From: Arabidopsis thaliana
Lineage: Eukaryota; Streptophyta; Magnoliopsida; Brassicales; Brassicaceae
Assembly: GCF_000001735.4 (NCBI RefSeq)
Contig: NC_003070.9
Location: 21,189,971 to 21,253,970, forward strand
DNA: 64,000 nucleotides
Reading direction: 5' to 3'
Shown: positions 1 to 12,279 of the stretch, one piece after another
Position numbering within the stretch: the stretch's first letter is position 1
Layout of the letters: the number at the start of each line of letters is the position of its first letter
Made by a program: the position numbers and the translations under genes
Notes under the pieces: generated by a model
The model's database searches: none
What the model was told of the DNA's origin: nothing
The model's input: the letters and a program-made list of their open reading frames with translations, nothing else

Positions 1-119
1 ATTGTCCTCGTGGTGGTGGGAACGACAAGTGCACTACCTTTTGTAGAAGCTTGCCAAACAAATATGATTTTGGCGTATGTGATAAGATCTACGCATGTTG
101 CTGTCATATAAATGTTTAA
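1..119 (+). CDS. Defensin-like (DEFL) secreted peptide, 3' end only
   Basis: The window opens inside a reading frame (first full codon at 3) that ends at TAA 117-119. The last 38 residues contain six cysteines: one at the start, a C-x3-C pair (TTFC region), one before DKIYA, then the cluster CCC before the end. This cysteine density with a short C-terminus after the last Cys is typical of plant defensin-like peptides, small secreted disulfide-rich proteins used in defence or pollen-pistil signalling. The signal peptide and the first exon lie outside the window, so the family is assigned only from the tail. From memory a DEFL gene (At1g56553) is annotated at this place in A. thaliana. Confidence 0.6.
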   Translation, partial: CPRGGGNDKCTTFCRSLPNKYDFGVCDKIYACCCHINV

Positions 120-1150
120 AAGATAAATATGTGTCCAAGATGAATTAATCTAATCAAATGTATCGGTATTTCCTTCAATAATAAACATGCAAAAGTTTTA
201 AGACTTAATATATATTCGTCTGCTAGTCATCTTGCAAAATTCCCCAAGTCCAATATGAAATCTTATATCCTATCAACAGCTTCGTCTGTCTTATTGGTTA
301 ACGGATAGCTATTTAACCACAACACCGGTCAATCATTACCTTTCCCGATTATGAAGATACCTTGCCATGTGAGCTGAGGAGCTATTTGGAATATGATCTG
401 ACTGAAACACAATTCGAGGTATTATTGTCTCTGGGTACTTTTCCCTATTGAAGAGGTTATGCTTATCAAAACTTTGAAGAGAAAACCATCATGGAGGAAT
501 GGTAGAGCCTGGAAAGTTTGAAGTTAAAATTAAATAATTAAAGAAATCAAAGAATTGGATCTATGTCAAATTAACAAAATTCGTATTATTATTGGTACAT
601 ATTTTTGAGTAAGAAGGAGAATGAATGTATAGACGTAATGAACATGTCAAACGTTGTTGAGGATATGTGCTAATACTAGTCAGCTGTGATGATAATGAGT
701 CTTTTTAGTTTTGAAAACGTCAAATCTTAGGGGATGAGTTTCAACGCATGTAACCAGAGAGGTCGGACAAGCATACCGAACCGGAGATCGATACTTGAGT
801 TTGTGTCTTTGATTAGTTATTTTTACGTAGTTGATTAAATACGAATCTGAGCTGAAAAAAAAATATATATATATACCAAAACGTCCATATTAAATTATTA
901 TAATTGACATTGAACACTATTATTTATAAGCCTAAAAACTAAAAAAGTCCCCAAAACCAAAATATTGATTAAATATCAACAATAATTTTAAAAAAAATCT
1001 AATTTATCTTACACTTTAAAAAGTTTTACTTAAACCCATGCATACGTGCATGGGATAGTATGTAAATTTTTAATTTTACATATCAATCACGACATAATTA
1101 CGTAACTTACATACGGAATTTTAATTTCTTAAAACAGATCCAATATGTAA
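120..1150. other. Intergenic, no gene seen
   Basis: About 1 kb of AT-rich sequence between the defensin-like tail and the hypothetical gene on the minus strand. It has stops in all frames, a short AT run near 866-874 and no recognisable RNA gene or element. Confidence 0.5.
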
Positions 1151-1699
1151 TCATGGATCTTTGCTTACTCCTGAATCCTTTCTTAGAATCGACTTCAATG
1201 GTTTCAAAGACATAACCTCATGCTCATCGAAGGAACTAAAACTTCCTTTCGATGTCCTCCTCTTGATTCTCCTTGAACTTATTCGTATCTCATCAACTTC
1301 ATCCTTTATGCTCACAATTTTTCTTGGAGCCTTTTCTTTTTGTACACTTAACTCTACTAGTTCTCGATCGACTGATAATGTTTCCTTTTCTTCCATGTTT
1401 TCTCCAACATTACATGTGTTATTAGAGCCAATATCAGAATTTTCTTCCTTTGATACAACTTTACCAAGTTTCTGTGGTTGGCCAAGTGTTACTTTCTTCA
1501 AGGCCTGTGTGGCTAATAATTTCACCAAGCAATCGTAGAATCGTCTCCAGATATTGATAGGACATTGAAGTTCTCGTTCTGTGTTTTTCTTTTTTTGATC
1601 GACTAAAGAGAAAAGCATGTTTTGGTTTTTGGAGTTTATCTTTGGCTCAAAATGTAAGGAAAACAAAAAACAAGCAGCAATATAATAATCCATCGTCAA
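1151..1699 (-). CDS. Hypothetical protein, 182 aa, basic C-terminus
   Basis: A single uninterrupted frame of 182 codons on the minus strand, longer than expected by chance in such AT-rich DNA. The start could be Met1 or Met3 (MTMDYY). A hydrophobic N-terminal stretch (about residues 5-17) could be a weak signal or anchor. The middle is rich in Lys and Glu with a run of KKK near residue 37. The C-terminal third holds a basic cluster (SSRRIKRRTSKG) that could act as a nuclear localisation signal, followed by a conserved-looking KPLKSILRKD segment. I do not recognise a family. There is no intron signal that would be needed, and the long AT microsatellite lies about 120 bp upstream. It may be a lineage-specific gene. 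Confidence 0.45.
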   Translation of the reverse strand: MTMDYYIAACFLFSLHFEPKINSKNQNMLFSLVDQKKKNTERELQCPINIWRRFYDCLVKLLATQALKKVTLGQPQKLGKVVSKEENSDIGSNNTCNVGENMEEKETLSVDRELVELSVQKEKAPRKIVSIKDEVDEIRISSRRIKRRTSKGSFSSFDEHEVMSLKPLKSILRKDSGVSKDP

Positions 1700-1816
1700 T
1701 GATGAAGATATGGTTAACTTGTAAGAGTGGGCGACTTTAGGGAGAAGAAGAAGATCAAGAATCAGCGGAAGAAATTAAACAAGTTTGGAATAATTTGATC
1801 CTTTCATTATACTTGA

Positions 1817-1818
<2 letters not shown>

Positions 1819-1861
<43 letters not shown>
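1819..1861. repeat. (AT)n microsatellite
   Basis: An almost pure TA/AT dinucleotide run of about 42 bp, upstream of the minus-strand hypothetical gene. Expected to be length-polymorphic between accessions. Confidence 0.9.
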
Positions 1862-1864
<3 letters not shown>

Positions 1865-1958
1865 GAATTTATGTTTTAAGTTTTATCATTCGCTTCACTC
1901 CATATGTTGATGTATAGCCTAATTTTGATTTGGAACTTACATTATTACTTATTGTTAA

Positions 1959-2330
1959 ACATCATTTGACATCATTGCTGACGTCATAGAAGTCCAACAC
2001 TTGGCCGACGTGAACCGCCAGTTCCGTTGCAAGAGAGAGAACCACCCAAATGGCCACTGGCGCAGCGACCACGAGCGTATCTGTCAAATGTGCAGCCGTG
2101 GCGACTATCCTTTCATCATTAGTTTTCAACTCTTCACTTTTTTTTTATCAAGTGGAAATAATAAATCATTCTCTAGGGTTATAACACGAGACACATTCGT
2201 AAGCTACGTTCTAGTGAATTCACAACTTTTTGGGAAGCATAACTCATTGTGTCTAGGGTTATGTTGGTTCATTGAATCTCAGAGTTCATCTGATCAACCT
2301 TTGGATCCTTGAATGCTAATTATGCCAATA
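1959..2330 (+). other. Possible coding fragment in the invertase upstream region
   Basis: A frame open from 1959 has no ATG before a protein-like stretch encoded at about 1986-2120 (LADVNRQFRCKRENHPNG, then WRSDHERICQMCSRGD). This stretch is richer in G+C than its surroundings and has a CQMC pair, which suggests a real or former coding exon. After about 2120 the frame becomes T-rich and looks non-coding. I do not recognise the protein. It could be an exon fragment of a small gene or a relic. Confidence 0.25.
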
Positions 2331-2622
2331 GTTTTCATTTTGTTTCGTTTGATTGTTGTTTACTCCAAAATAATAATCCAAATATAAGACCGCTTTTCCT
2401 AAAAAGGAAAGAAATTAATCTGTCTTCTTCCCCAATCCCGAAACTTTAACCTTAACCCCATTATTTTCCCAAATTGAATATACTCATTCCCAATTTTATC
2501 TCCTTCTTCTCCATCGCTTAACTGATCTAATCCCCCAATTTATAAAACCCTAACTCTTCATTTTGATTCATTTCTCCATTCTCCAGATTTCCGTTTCCCT
2601 CTTCGAATTCTCATCTCTAACC

Positions 2623-4978
2623 ATGAGCGCAATCTATCTCCTCCGCAAAATTTCCACGAAAACTCCTTCACGATTTCACAGAAGCCTCTTCTTCTCCACT
2701 TTCTCCAAGGATTCACCACCAGATTTATCTCGAACCACCTCAATTCGCCATTTATCATCAAGCCAGAGATTCGTCTCTTCGTCCATTTACTGTTTCCCCC
2801 AATCAAAGATTTTACCAAATCGATTTTCCGAGAAGACGACGGGAATCTCCGTAAGACAATTCTCAACATCCGTTGAAACTAATCTCAGTGACAAGAGTTT
2901 CGAGAGAATTCATGTTCAAAGTGATGCAATTTTAGAAAGGATACACAAAAACGAAGAAGAAGTAGAAACAGTTTCTATTGGTAGTGAGAAAGTTGTGAGA
3001 GAAGAGAGTGAAGCTGAGAAAGAAGCGTGGAGGATTTTGGAAAACGCTGTTGTTAGGTATTGTGGTTCTCCGGTTGGGACAGTGGCGGCGAATGATCCTG
3101 GAGATAAGATGCCTTTGAATTATGATCAAGTTTTTATAAGAGATTTTGTGCCTTCTGCTTTGGCTTTTTTGCTTAAAGGTGAAGGTGATATTGTTAGGAA
3201 CTTTCTCCTTCATACATTACAGCTTCAGGTATGTATTATGATATAGGAACTTTAGTAGATGTTGAGAATTGATGTTGTGTGGTATAGTATTGATGGAGAT
3301 TTGTTTGTTTTCTTAAGAGTTGGGAGAAAACTGTAGACTGTTACAGTCCTGGACAGGGTTTGATGCCTGCAAGTTTTAAAGTAAGAACTGTGGCGCTTGA
3401 TGAGAACACTACGGAAGAGGTTTTGGATCCGGATTTTGGTGAATCAGCTATTGGTCGTGTTGCTCCTGTGGATTCTGGTCAGTGTCAATATTATGTTGAT
3501 TGTATTCTCTAAGGGAGTTTTGTTACTGATTGGTTTCTTTTGTCCTTTATAGGTTTGTGGTGGATTATTCTCTTGAGGGCATATGGAAAGATAACTGGAG
3601 ATTTCTCGTTACAAGAGAGGATAGATGTTCAGACAGGGATAAAGCTTATCATGAACTTGTGTTTAGCAGATGGATTTGATATGTTTCCAACACTTTTGGT
3701 CACTGATGGTTCTTGTATGATTGATCGTCGTATGGGTATCCATGGCCACCCTCTCGAAATCCAAGTACCAACTCTTTTGTCTCATTTTCTGTTTATAGCG
3801 TTGATATATATCTTTTTATGAGACTGATTCATGATTTCCTCTTTGGATTCATTGCAGTCGTTATTCTACTCAGCACTAAGATGCTCCCGTGAGATGCTTT
3901 CTGTTAATGATAGCTCTAAGGATCTTGTAAGAGCCATTAACAATAGATTAAGTGCTTTGTCCTTTCATATCAGAGAATACTACTGGGTGGACATAAAAAA
4001 GATCAATGAGATATACCGTTACAAGACAGAAGAGTATTCCACGGATGCGACTAACAAGTTCAACATCTATCCTGAGCAAATTCCTCCATGGCTCATGGAC
4101 TGGATACCCGAGCAAGGTGGGTATCTCCTTGGGAACCTACAACCTGCACACATGGATTTCAGATTCTTCACGCTTGGGAACTTTTGGTCTATTGTTTCGT
4201 CCTTGGCTACACCAAAGCAGAATGAAGCTATATTGAACTTAATTGAAGCTAAATGGGACGATATTATTGGGAATATGCCTCTTAAGATCTGTTACCCTGC
4301 ATTAGAGTACGATGATTGGCGTATAATAACTGGAAGCGACCCAAAGAACACGTGAGTTTCGCTTACTCTTTACTTTCTCCTTTGTGAACTCCCTGGGCTT
4401 GTGACAATATATGTATTTGCCTTGAACTTTTTCGGTGAATCAACCCTGAAAACACTTGTTAAACTTTGCAGGCCTTGGTCGTATCACAACAGTGGATCCT
4501 GGCCAACACTTCTTTGGCAGGTATGCAGATATATGTCAGTAATTTGGATTAGAGAAAAAGTATTAACAATCCTCGGTTATGCATATCATCCTTAACATCT
4601 GAGGATTTCTGGTTTATAATAGACTTTTGTGTGTGATTTTCGAAACAGTTCACATTAGCATGTATGAAGATGGGAAGACCAGAGCTAGCTGAAAAGGCTC
4701 TTGCAGTGGCTGAGAAGAGACTGTTGGCAGATCGTTGGCCAGAGTACTACGACACCCGATCTGGCAAATTCATTGGAAAGCAGTCTCGCCTCTACCAGAC
4801 ATGGACAGTCGCTGGATTCTTGACTTCTAAACTCCTCCTAGCAAATCCAGAGATGGCATCACTGTTATTCTGGGAAGAAGATTACGAACTTCTCGATATT
4901 TGTGCATGTGGTCTTAGAAAATCTGACCGGAAGAAATGCTCCCGAGTCGCTGCCAAGACTCAGATTCTTGTTCGATGA
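2623..4978 (+). CDS. INVA: Alkaline/neutral invertase A, mitochondrial (GH100)
   Basis: Hydrolyses sucrose to glucose and fructose; the known A isoform acts in mitochondria. Six exons fit by GT-AG and phase: 2623-3228, 3318-3477, 3553-3764, 3858-4351, 4472-4520, 4649-4978, giving 616 aa, the family length for this isoform. The Ser/Arg-rich first ~100 residues look like a mitochondrial presequence. GH100 core motifs follow: [46 protein letters not shown] (Asp expected to be catalytic), [20 protein letters not shown], then CYPALE...DWRI and [14 protein letters not shown]. The EYDDW variant in place of the commoner EGxEW fits the organelle-targeted alpha clade. I start at 2623 because the presequence reads naturally from MSAIYLLRK. 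An in-frame ATG at 2563 would add 20 residues and is less likely. At1g56560 from memory. Confidence 0.95.
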
Positions 4979-5833
4979 ATGCAAAACAGTCTCTTTTGCT
5001 ACTCTGAACATTCGAACACAATAAGCTTTTTAGGCTATAGATCTTACAGAAATTGGAAAATCATTACAGAAACTTGACTGTCACATATTATTATTATTTA
5101 TCTCTGTTTGTGTGTATATATATATGATTGCAACAGTTTTATATAGTTGCAGCTACGTAGTTGGCAAAGAAAGTTTTTCTTATGCTAGATTTTACCAAAT
5201 TGTCATTTTATCTCTACCAAGCATTTCCCTGAGTAATTTATGCTTCTACACGCACAGGCCTGATTAAATTGAACCTACCAAAAAATTTGGTTCGGTCTCC
5301 GGTATACAAAGTAATCTGAAAGGTTCACTTTTGCAGTTTTGTTATTCGGTTTGGTTTGGTTATTATCTGAAATTGTGCCGGAACTCGATTTGTTACTTAC
5401 TAATCTGCGACTTGGCGTCGATCTTGATCTCATAATGCTTTAACTTTTCGAGTCTGCCACTTTAGATTTTAGTACTAAACCCGAATTCAGTAAAATTAAA
5501 CCAAAATTAACAAAGATTTAATCGAAATTGAATGAAATTTAAGTAAAATTGAACCGCAAATCATAGAAATAACCAAAATAACATTCCTTTACAATTTTGA
5601 ACCCGAACCGAATCGAACAGCAAATCATAGATTGAACCGATATGTTTCGGTTTAAGTTCCAAAAATCTTTATTTCATAACTGAATTATCCGAACACTCCC
5701 AAATCCGCCGTGTCTACCTCGGAAGAATCACGACTTCCGAGCTTTCTCGTTCCGACAATGGTGATATTACTAAAGAACGCAGAAGTCTCCAACCAATTTT
5801 GATCAGACATCGTTTTGGTCTAAACGCAAGAAC
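4979..5833. other. Intergenic between INVA and the PPR gene
   Basis: Contains the INVA 3' region. From about 5285 to 5670 there is a GGTTCGGTT/AACCGAACC-type low-complexity tract in both orientations (5288-5360 and 5600-5660), typical of old non-autonomous elements in Arabidopsis. I could not define ends. The last ~140 bp is less AT-rich and likely the PPR promoter and leader. Confidence 0.4.
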
Positions 5834-7751
5834 ATGAGCATAACCAAACTTGCACGCTCCAATGCGTTTAAACCAATCCCAAACTTTGTCAGAAGCTCTC
5901 TACGCAACGCCGGCGTCGAATCAAGTCAAAACACAGAGTATCCTCCATATAAACCCAAGAAGCATCACATTTTAGCAACAAATCTAATCGTTTCATATTT
6001 CGAAAAAGGTTTAGTCGAAGAAGCACGCTCACTGTTCGACGAAATGCCTGATAGAGACGTAGTAGCTTGGACCGCAATGATCACTGGTTACGCTTCTTCC
6101 AACTACAATGCTCGTGCTTGGGAGTGTTTTCACGAGATGGTTAAGCAAGGAACAAGCCCGAATGAGTTCACGCTCTCGAGTGTTCTCAAGTCTTGTAGAA
6201 ACATGAAGGTTTTGGCTTATGGTGCTTTGGTTCATGGAGTTGTGGTTAAACTTGGCATGGAAGGTTCTCTTTATGTTGACAATGCGATGATGAATATGTA
6301 CGCCACTTGTTCTGTAACAATGGAGGCTGCTTGTTTGATTTTTCGGGATATTAAGGTGAAAAATGATGTTACTTGGACTACTCTAATCACCGGGTTTACG
6401 CATTTGGGTGATGGCATTGGCGGTTTAAAGATGTACAAGCAAATGTTGCTGGTAATTTAGCTATATTCCTCGTGTTTTTGGTGACGTTTTTGTATTGAAG
6501 TTCTTACATTTTGGATCTGTTTTATGTGTTCAGGAGAATGCTGAAGTGACGCCTTACTGTATAACAATAGCGGTTAGAGCTTCCGCTTCGATTGATTCAG
6601 TTACAACCGGCAAGCAAATTCATGCGTCTGTGATTAAACGTGGGTTTCAGTCTAACCTCCCGGTGATGAACTCTATATTGGACTTGTATTGCAGGTGTGG
6701 TTATTTATCAGAAGCGAAACACTATTTCCATGAGATGGAAGATAAAGATTTAATCACATGGAACACTTTAATATCCGAGCTTGAGCGATCAGATAGTAGT
6801 GAAGCTCTGCTTATGTTTCAGCGGTTTGAATCGCAAGGCTTTGTGCCAAATTGTTACACTTTCACGAGTTTAGTTGCTGCTTGTGCCAATATAGCGGCAT
6901 TGAACTGTGGTCAGCAACTTCATGGAAGGATTTTTAGAAGAGGGTTTAACAAGAACGTTGAGTTAGCTAATGCTTTGATCGATATGTATGCTAAATGCGG
7001 AAATATACCGGACTCTCAAAGAGTATTTGGTGAAATTGTAGATAGGAGGAATTTGGTGTCTTGGACTTCAATGATGATTGGGTATGGATCACATGGTTAT
7101 GGAGCAGAAGCTGTTGAGCTTTTTGATAAAATGGTTAGTTCGGGTATTAGACCTGACCGGATTGTGTTCATGGCGGTTTTAAGTGCGTGTCGCCATGCTG
7201 GTTTAGTGGAGAAAGGATTGAAGTACTTTAATGTGATGGAAAGTGAGTATGGTATAAATCCAGATCGAGATATCTACAACTGTGTGGTGGATTTGCTTGG
7301 AAGAGCTGGGAAAATAGGTGAGGCTTATGAATTAGTTGAGAGAATGCCGTTTAAGCCAGACGAATCCACGTGGGGAGCGATTCTTGGGGCTTGTAAAGCG
7401 CATAAGCACAATGGATTGATAAGTAGATTAGCTGCAAGAAAAGTTATGGAGTTGAAACCAAAAATGGTGGGGACTTATGTGATGCTTTCATACATCTATG
7501 CAGCAGAAGGGAAGTGGGTCGATTTCGCGAGAGTGAGGAAGATGATGAGGATGATGGGGAACAAAAAAGAAGCCGGTATGAGCTGGATCCTGGTGGAAAA
7601 TCAAGTTTTTAGCTTTGCCGTTAGCGATAAAATGTGTCCTAATGCGAGTTCCGTGTATTCAGTCTTGGGGTTACTGATAGAAGAGACTAGAGAAGCTGGA
7701 TATGTTCCTGAATTAGACTCCTTAGTTAATGATCAAGAAGTCGGAACTTGA
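5834..7751 (+). CDS. PGN: PPR protein, PLS class E-type (PGN), organelle RNA factor
   Basis: Two exons, 5834-6451 and 6534-7751, joined in phase 0 to give 611 aa. Repeats of the 31-36 residue PPR type run from about residue 40 to 530, for example GLVEEARSLFDEMPDRDVVAWTA, with alternating P, L and S types (NVFDLY-like and WNTLIS/WTSMMIGY ends). The C-terminus (GMSWILVENQVFSFAVSDKM...) is an E/E+ tail, and no DYW cytidine deaminase domain follows. Such proteins bind organelle transcripts in a sequence-specific manner and usually serve C-to-U editing. I recognise it as PGN (At1g56570), a mitochondrial protein linked by mutants to salt, ABA and pathogen responses. That function is from memory, not from the sequence. 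The N-terminus is rich in Ser and Arg, consistent with organelle import. Confidence 0.93.
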
Positions 7752-8431
7752 ACATGAACCACATAGATTAAGTTATATTTGCACTCTGCTACCGTTTGTG
7801 GTTAAGTTATCGGTTAGATTGATGACGCAAGAAACAACTAACAAAGATCAAGTGAGTAAAGATGAATGACAGCAGAGGATTTTGAAGAGCACAGAATCTG
7901 ACAGACAATATCTGGACAAATCTCTTTTAGGTATGGCTCTATTTATACATATAGTATTGTAGACTGTCCTACTAAATAAAGAACATACATCACCATACCT
8001 CGATTTAGATCAGGTAATGGATAAGTTTAGTATCAGGACAATCTTAACCTGCCTCATTGGATCAAATGTTGTTGGTCTATTTATAGTAGAACTCTTCTTT
8101 CTTGTGTTTAGATTGTGACTTGTGATAGCTTCCAAGAAACTTTTTGAAATCGTTGGCTATGAAGTAACCGCTGAGATATTGCTTTCTGTTGAAATGTTAA
8201 CATCAGAAGCTGTTCAGATCTAGAGTCTAGACAATAAGAACCTTAACTTTGTTTTTTTCATAGGTTTTTAGATAATACGGAATCTGCTGTATTAAAAGGA
8301 TATTGATTTTTATAGATATCTATAAATTCCAAATCTGAAATTGTATCATCTTATTGATAAAAGGAAATTAAGCAGCAAATAGCAGAAAGTAATTCATGAT
8401 TGGAAGGATAAGATTAATAAGATTAGAGAGA
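7752..8431. other. Intergenic between convergent genes
   Basis: About 680 bp between the convergent PPR and SVB genes, holding both 3' ends. No other gene or repeat is visible. Confidence 0.5.
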
Positions 8432-8932
8432 CTAAGCATCTGTGACTGCAACAGCTTCTTTGACCTCAGTGGTTCCATTGTTCTTCTCCGTTGCAGGCTT
8501 CTCAACTTCAGGAACAACGAAAGCAGACACTGGGAAAGTCCTGGACAGACCAGTTGGTGTCCTGAAATTGATCTTCCCTGAACTTGTCGGCTGCTCCAAG
8601 ACAAGCTCATTGAGAGTGACCCAAATAAGAAGCTCCTTGGCCTTAACACCGGTAAGCTTCTTGATCTTTCCGACCTCCACCTGTGCAATGACCTCGGTGG
8701 CGTAAGAGACAAGTTTACCAATGGCTTCAAACTTGTGGGTGATGCTCTTCTTCTGCTTCAGCCAGACAATACCTGTCTCTCTGTCGTAACCAACTTCTTC
8801 AATGTCCTTCAATGGCAATAAACCATTAGGCATAGAAACTTCCTTGAGAAACTCCTTTGTCTTCTCACGGCATATCTCATCTCCTGTGTATTTCTCTGCC
8901 CTAGCTCTCACTTCATCTGTAACCAAACCCAT
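8432..8932 (-). CDS. SVB: DUF538 protein SVB
   Basis: Single-exon frame of 166 aa, starting MGLVTDEVRARAEKYTGDEI. The DUF538 domain covers about residues 5-130, with the segments FLKEVSMPNGLLPLKDIEEVGYD and GIVWLKQKKSITHKFEAIGK that characterise the family. The tail (about 140-166) is a Glu/Thr/Val-rich low-complexity stretch. There is no signal peptide, unlike many DUF538 proteins. I recognise it as SVB (At1g56580, SMALLER WITH VARIABLE BRANCHES), a trichome-size gene; its biochemistry is debated. A TATA-like CCTATAAATT on the minus strand at 9014-9023 lies about 85 bp upstream of the ATG and supports the start. Confidence 0.93.
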   Translation of the reverse strand: MGLVTDEVRARAEKYTGDEICREKTKEFLKEVSMPNGLLPLKDIEEVGYDRETGIVWLKQKKSITHKFEAIGKLVSYATEVIAQVEVGKIKKLTGVKAKELLIWVTLNELVLEQPTSSGKINFRTPTGLSRTFPVSAFVVPEVEKPATEKNNGTTEVKEAVAVTDA

Positions 8933-10107
8933 CTCTGTTTTTTTTGGTGTTTGCTTTGTTTTGTGTTAAGATCTCTCTGTCTCTTAGGTTTATTGTGGAG
9001 ATCTTTGCCTTTTAATTTATAGGTGGTGTGGTATGAAATCACCCTTGTATTCTCTATTTAATTACGGAATTTGCCATTGTATGAAATTTAATGACATGTG
9101 TTAGGGTAAGAATATGAAAGCTCCTACAACGGTTTATGGTTATAAAGTCAAAGATTTAAGGACCTTGGGATGTTAAAAAAAGTTGCACAATTTGAGCAAC
9201 AAAAAGTAGTTGATCATTGCCTTAAGTGTGAGTCTTTTAGTTTTAAAATTCAGTCTGCAAAAACAGAAACATCACAATGAAATTACTACAAATGGCAAAA
9301 CATTTATATCAAGATATCATCCAATTTTATTTATTGCCCTAACTAGCAAATTTTCTGAAAAAATGGATTAACATAATTTGTTAAGTGAAAAAATTGATGA
9401 ATTAAATTGAAATAGAAAATAATATTTTTCAAGGGTGAAAAAAAAAATTACTTCAAATGGCCACCCATTTATGTCAATGTTTTGTTAGCTTTTTAAAAAT
9501 AGGTAGATTAATTTATTAGGTGATGAATTTAATATTTGGGGTATTGTATTGAAATGGAAAAGAAAAATTTCGTAACAAAAATGTGATGCATGTAGATAGT
9601 GTAAAGGTCTTTAATGGTTACAGTTGGGCAGATTTATGGCCTAAATTAAAGTGACTTGGGTGAGGAGACAAACGTTACATAATATAACCAATAATGTATC
9701 GACATGTGTAAATCGCATTTTTCATTTGTAGGTAGGACGGTGACCTTATTTAATCGCATTGTGAGGTAACAACTTGCAAATGTGAGGAAAAATTAAAAAC
9801 AAACAAAAGTACATGAATCATGGTTTCGTATGCAATATATATTCGTCTACATCACGAGATTGCAATATAATTAAATTATATTCAGGTAATTAGGTTAACC
9901 TTTCTAAATATAAACCGAGCTGATAAGTGAAACACATAGGGACATTGAGATTTTTTTTTTTTGTTAAATACATTTTAGACTACATAGAAACAAAGTTGTA
10001 TAGGAACATGCATTCAAAAGTAATGGAAAATTTTGACAAAATAAATAAAAATAAAATGTTAACAAATAAAATACAAGTTATTCAACAAAAAATATTGATT
10101 GTTATAG

Positions 10108-10109
10108 TA

Positions 10110-10167
<58 letters not shown>

Positions 10168-10168
10168 T
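10108..10168. repeat. Compound (TA)n(TG)n microsatellite
   Basis: A TA run of about 38 bp passes directly into a TG run of about 22 bp. This is a typical compound microsatellite and explains the spurious open frames on both strands here. Confidence 0.9.
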
Positions 10169-11198
10169 GACCAAGTGAAAGAAAAAAGTAGTAGATATAT
10201 GTTGTAGTTTATTATTTTTTACTATAAATACTTTGTCCTGAAATGCAGATGCTACTGCCATAAACTCTTCAGATATATTTCTATACATGATTGAAAATTT
10301 TAAAAATCTTACATGAATTCATGTGAGGTTCATGCTTTAATATATAGATGAAATAAAATTTCACCATACCATATATACCTGCTCGTCCAGTCTATTTCTA
10401 TTTATTCAAGTATTGAAAAAGAAACCAACATGAACTAACGTAAGGTTCATGCTTTTATATTTTAAAGAAATATTATTCAAACATACCTTAAACTACTAAA
10501 TAATTCATAGAATAGAATGACAGATAAATTTAAGAATTTTTTTTTTGGGTTAGTTGTATAGATAAATGTTTTGGGCTTATTTGCAAAACGAATAACTTGG
10601 TGGCAAAACCATAATTAACTAGTGTTTCGTGTGATTTAAATAAAAAAAAATTAATATCAAATAAAATAACATTAATTTTTTAACTATATGTTGTGGTATA
10701 ACAATTGATTGGGCGTAAAGAAGTATAAGTTGAAATTAATCTACTGATATATTAACCTTTTTTACTAATAAGAAAATTGAATTTGGCTATCTAGTGAATG
10801 TGGAATTAGAGATAATTCCCACATTTCTATCCTAATGAACAAACAAATGTTGAAGAAAGTAACTTTTTTTTTTCTTTTTTTTTACATAGATAATGTTATT
10901 TTGATTCTATATTTGGCAAGCTTTCAATCTTAAAAAATCATAATAGAAGGACTATCAATTTAAAAATGTAGTTGGAAAAATAAACATTTAACGGTGAAAA
11001 AGCATTACATCATTATCAGATTTAGGGTCATTAATCTCTATGATGAAGATTGCACGAGACTGATATTAACCATACATAACGTTTTTTGTGAATCAAGAAA
11101 AAGTTATTTATGTTTATCTTTTTTCCTTGTCAACATGTGTTATGCATGTTGGATCCAAGTTATGACACATCAACAACATTATGACAAACCATTGAATG

Positions 11199-11204
<6 letters not shown>

Positions 11205-11231
<27 letters not shown>

Positions 11232-11233
11232 TT
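11205..11233. repeat. (AT)n microsatellite
   Basis: A short AT dinucleotide run in the SVB-AP3M intergenic region. Confidence 0.8.
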
Positions 11234-12279
11234 AGTTATGAAAAAATATTTATTTTTATACATAAGTTTAATCTAATGTTTGGTATGCAGTTACTAAACT
11301 CGAAGAGTCTGATCAGAATTGGTATTCCGGAGAGCAAAATTAATAATATATAGCCGAACTATAAATTTATATCACAATTCTCTATAGGTGTGTTGTATGT
11401 ACAGTGTATACCGAAAAATGAGCATATTTATTTTGACAACAAGAATTATAGTTGAATTTTGATAGTATAAAGTGCCCATTCAACAGTACCATACTTGAAT
11501 ATGAGACAAATGTTAAATGCTATTTTATTTTTGTGTTATTATACTACTCCTTACTTCAACTATTTTAGTTTTTAGATTATTGCAATATGAACAGTGCAAT
11601 AAATAAGTTGCAGCTCTCTTTGCAACACTCGGATTTCCTATGGACGATTTTTATATGTGCTATCATGATCAATATGTACATTAAATCTGATTGATTTTCT
11701 ATTAGGATTAGATCAAATAATCTATAATGATAATGTAGAAGACAAGAAAAAACGGAAAACGGCCAAAATTCACGCTAATATTGATTTTTATTATAGCAAC
11801 TTTCTAATTATGCTTCAAGCTACATGAAAATACAAAGGTGACTTGCCAAACCAAAAAAAAATCGATAGAAGGCAAAACTCACATATTTAGACCGTCCATC
11901 AAAATCTTTGTAGTATGTTCCAAGCTATGGAAATTAGATGCGTAAATTAAAACCTCAAGAGTACAACAAATCAAGCTTCAAAAAGGTTTCAAGAAGCCAT
12001 CATAAAAAAAGGTAACGGCTCTAGAAATAAGGTTAGAAGTTCGTCGCATAAACATCGGCAGAATCTTTCATTGCCACGGAGAATCGAAATATTCGATAAA
12101 AAAAAATGGAATGAGAATTCATAGTTACATCAAGTTTGGATTGTTAGCGATGAGAGCCCTTATAATATCATAACTTAGATCACAAAAACCATTGGATGTA
12201 TAAAACCATTTGGCACAAACAATTCACAGGAGCCCAAAGTCAAGACTTTTGACCGGCATGGCATGACCGTATTAGAAAG

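Larger units (their letters stand above)
8933..12279. other. Long AT-rich intergenic region
   Basis: About 3.3 kb between SVB (start) and AP3M (end), both on the minus strand. It is strongly AT-rich, with homopolymer runs and two dinucleotide microsatellites (listed separately). Frames that are open across 9927-10288 and 10994-11353 only run through microsatellite DNA and do not look coding. Confidence 0.5.

Noticed and set aside
9927..10288. Frames on both strands with (YI)n and (HT)n repeats
   Set aside because: Translation of the compound TA/TG microsatellite.
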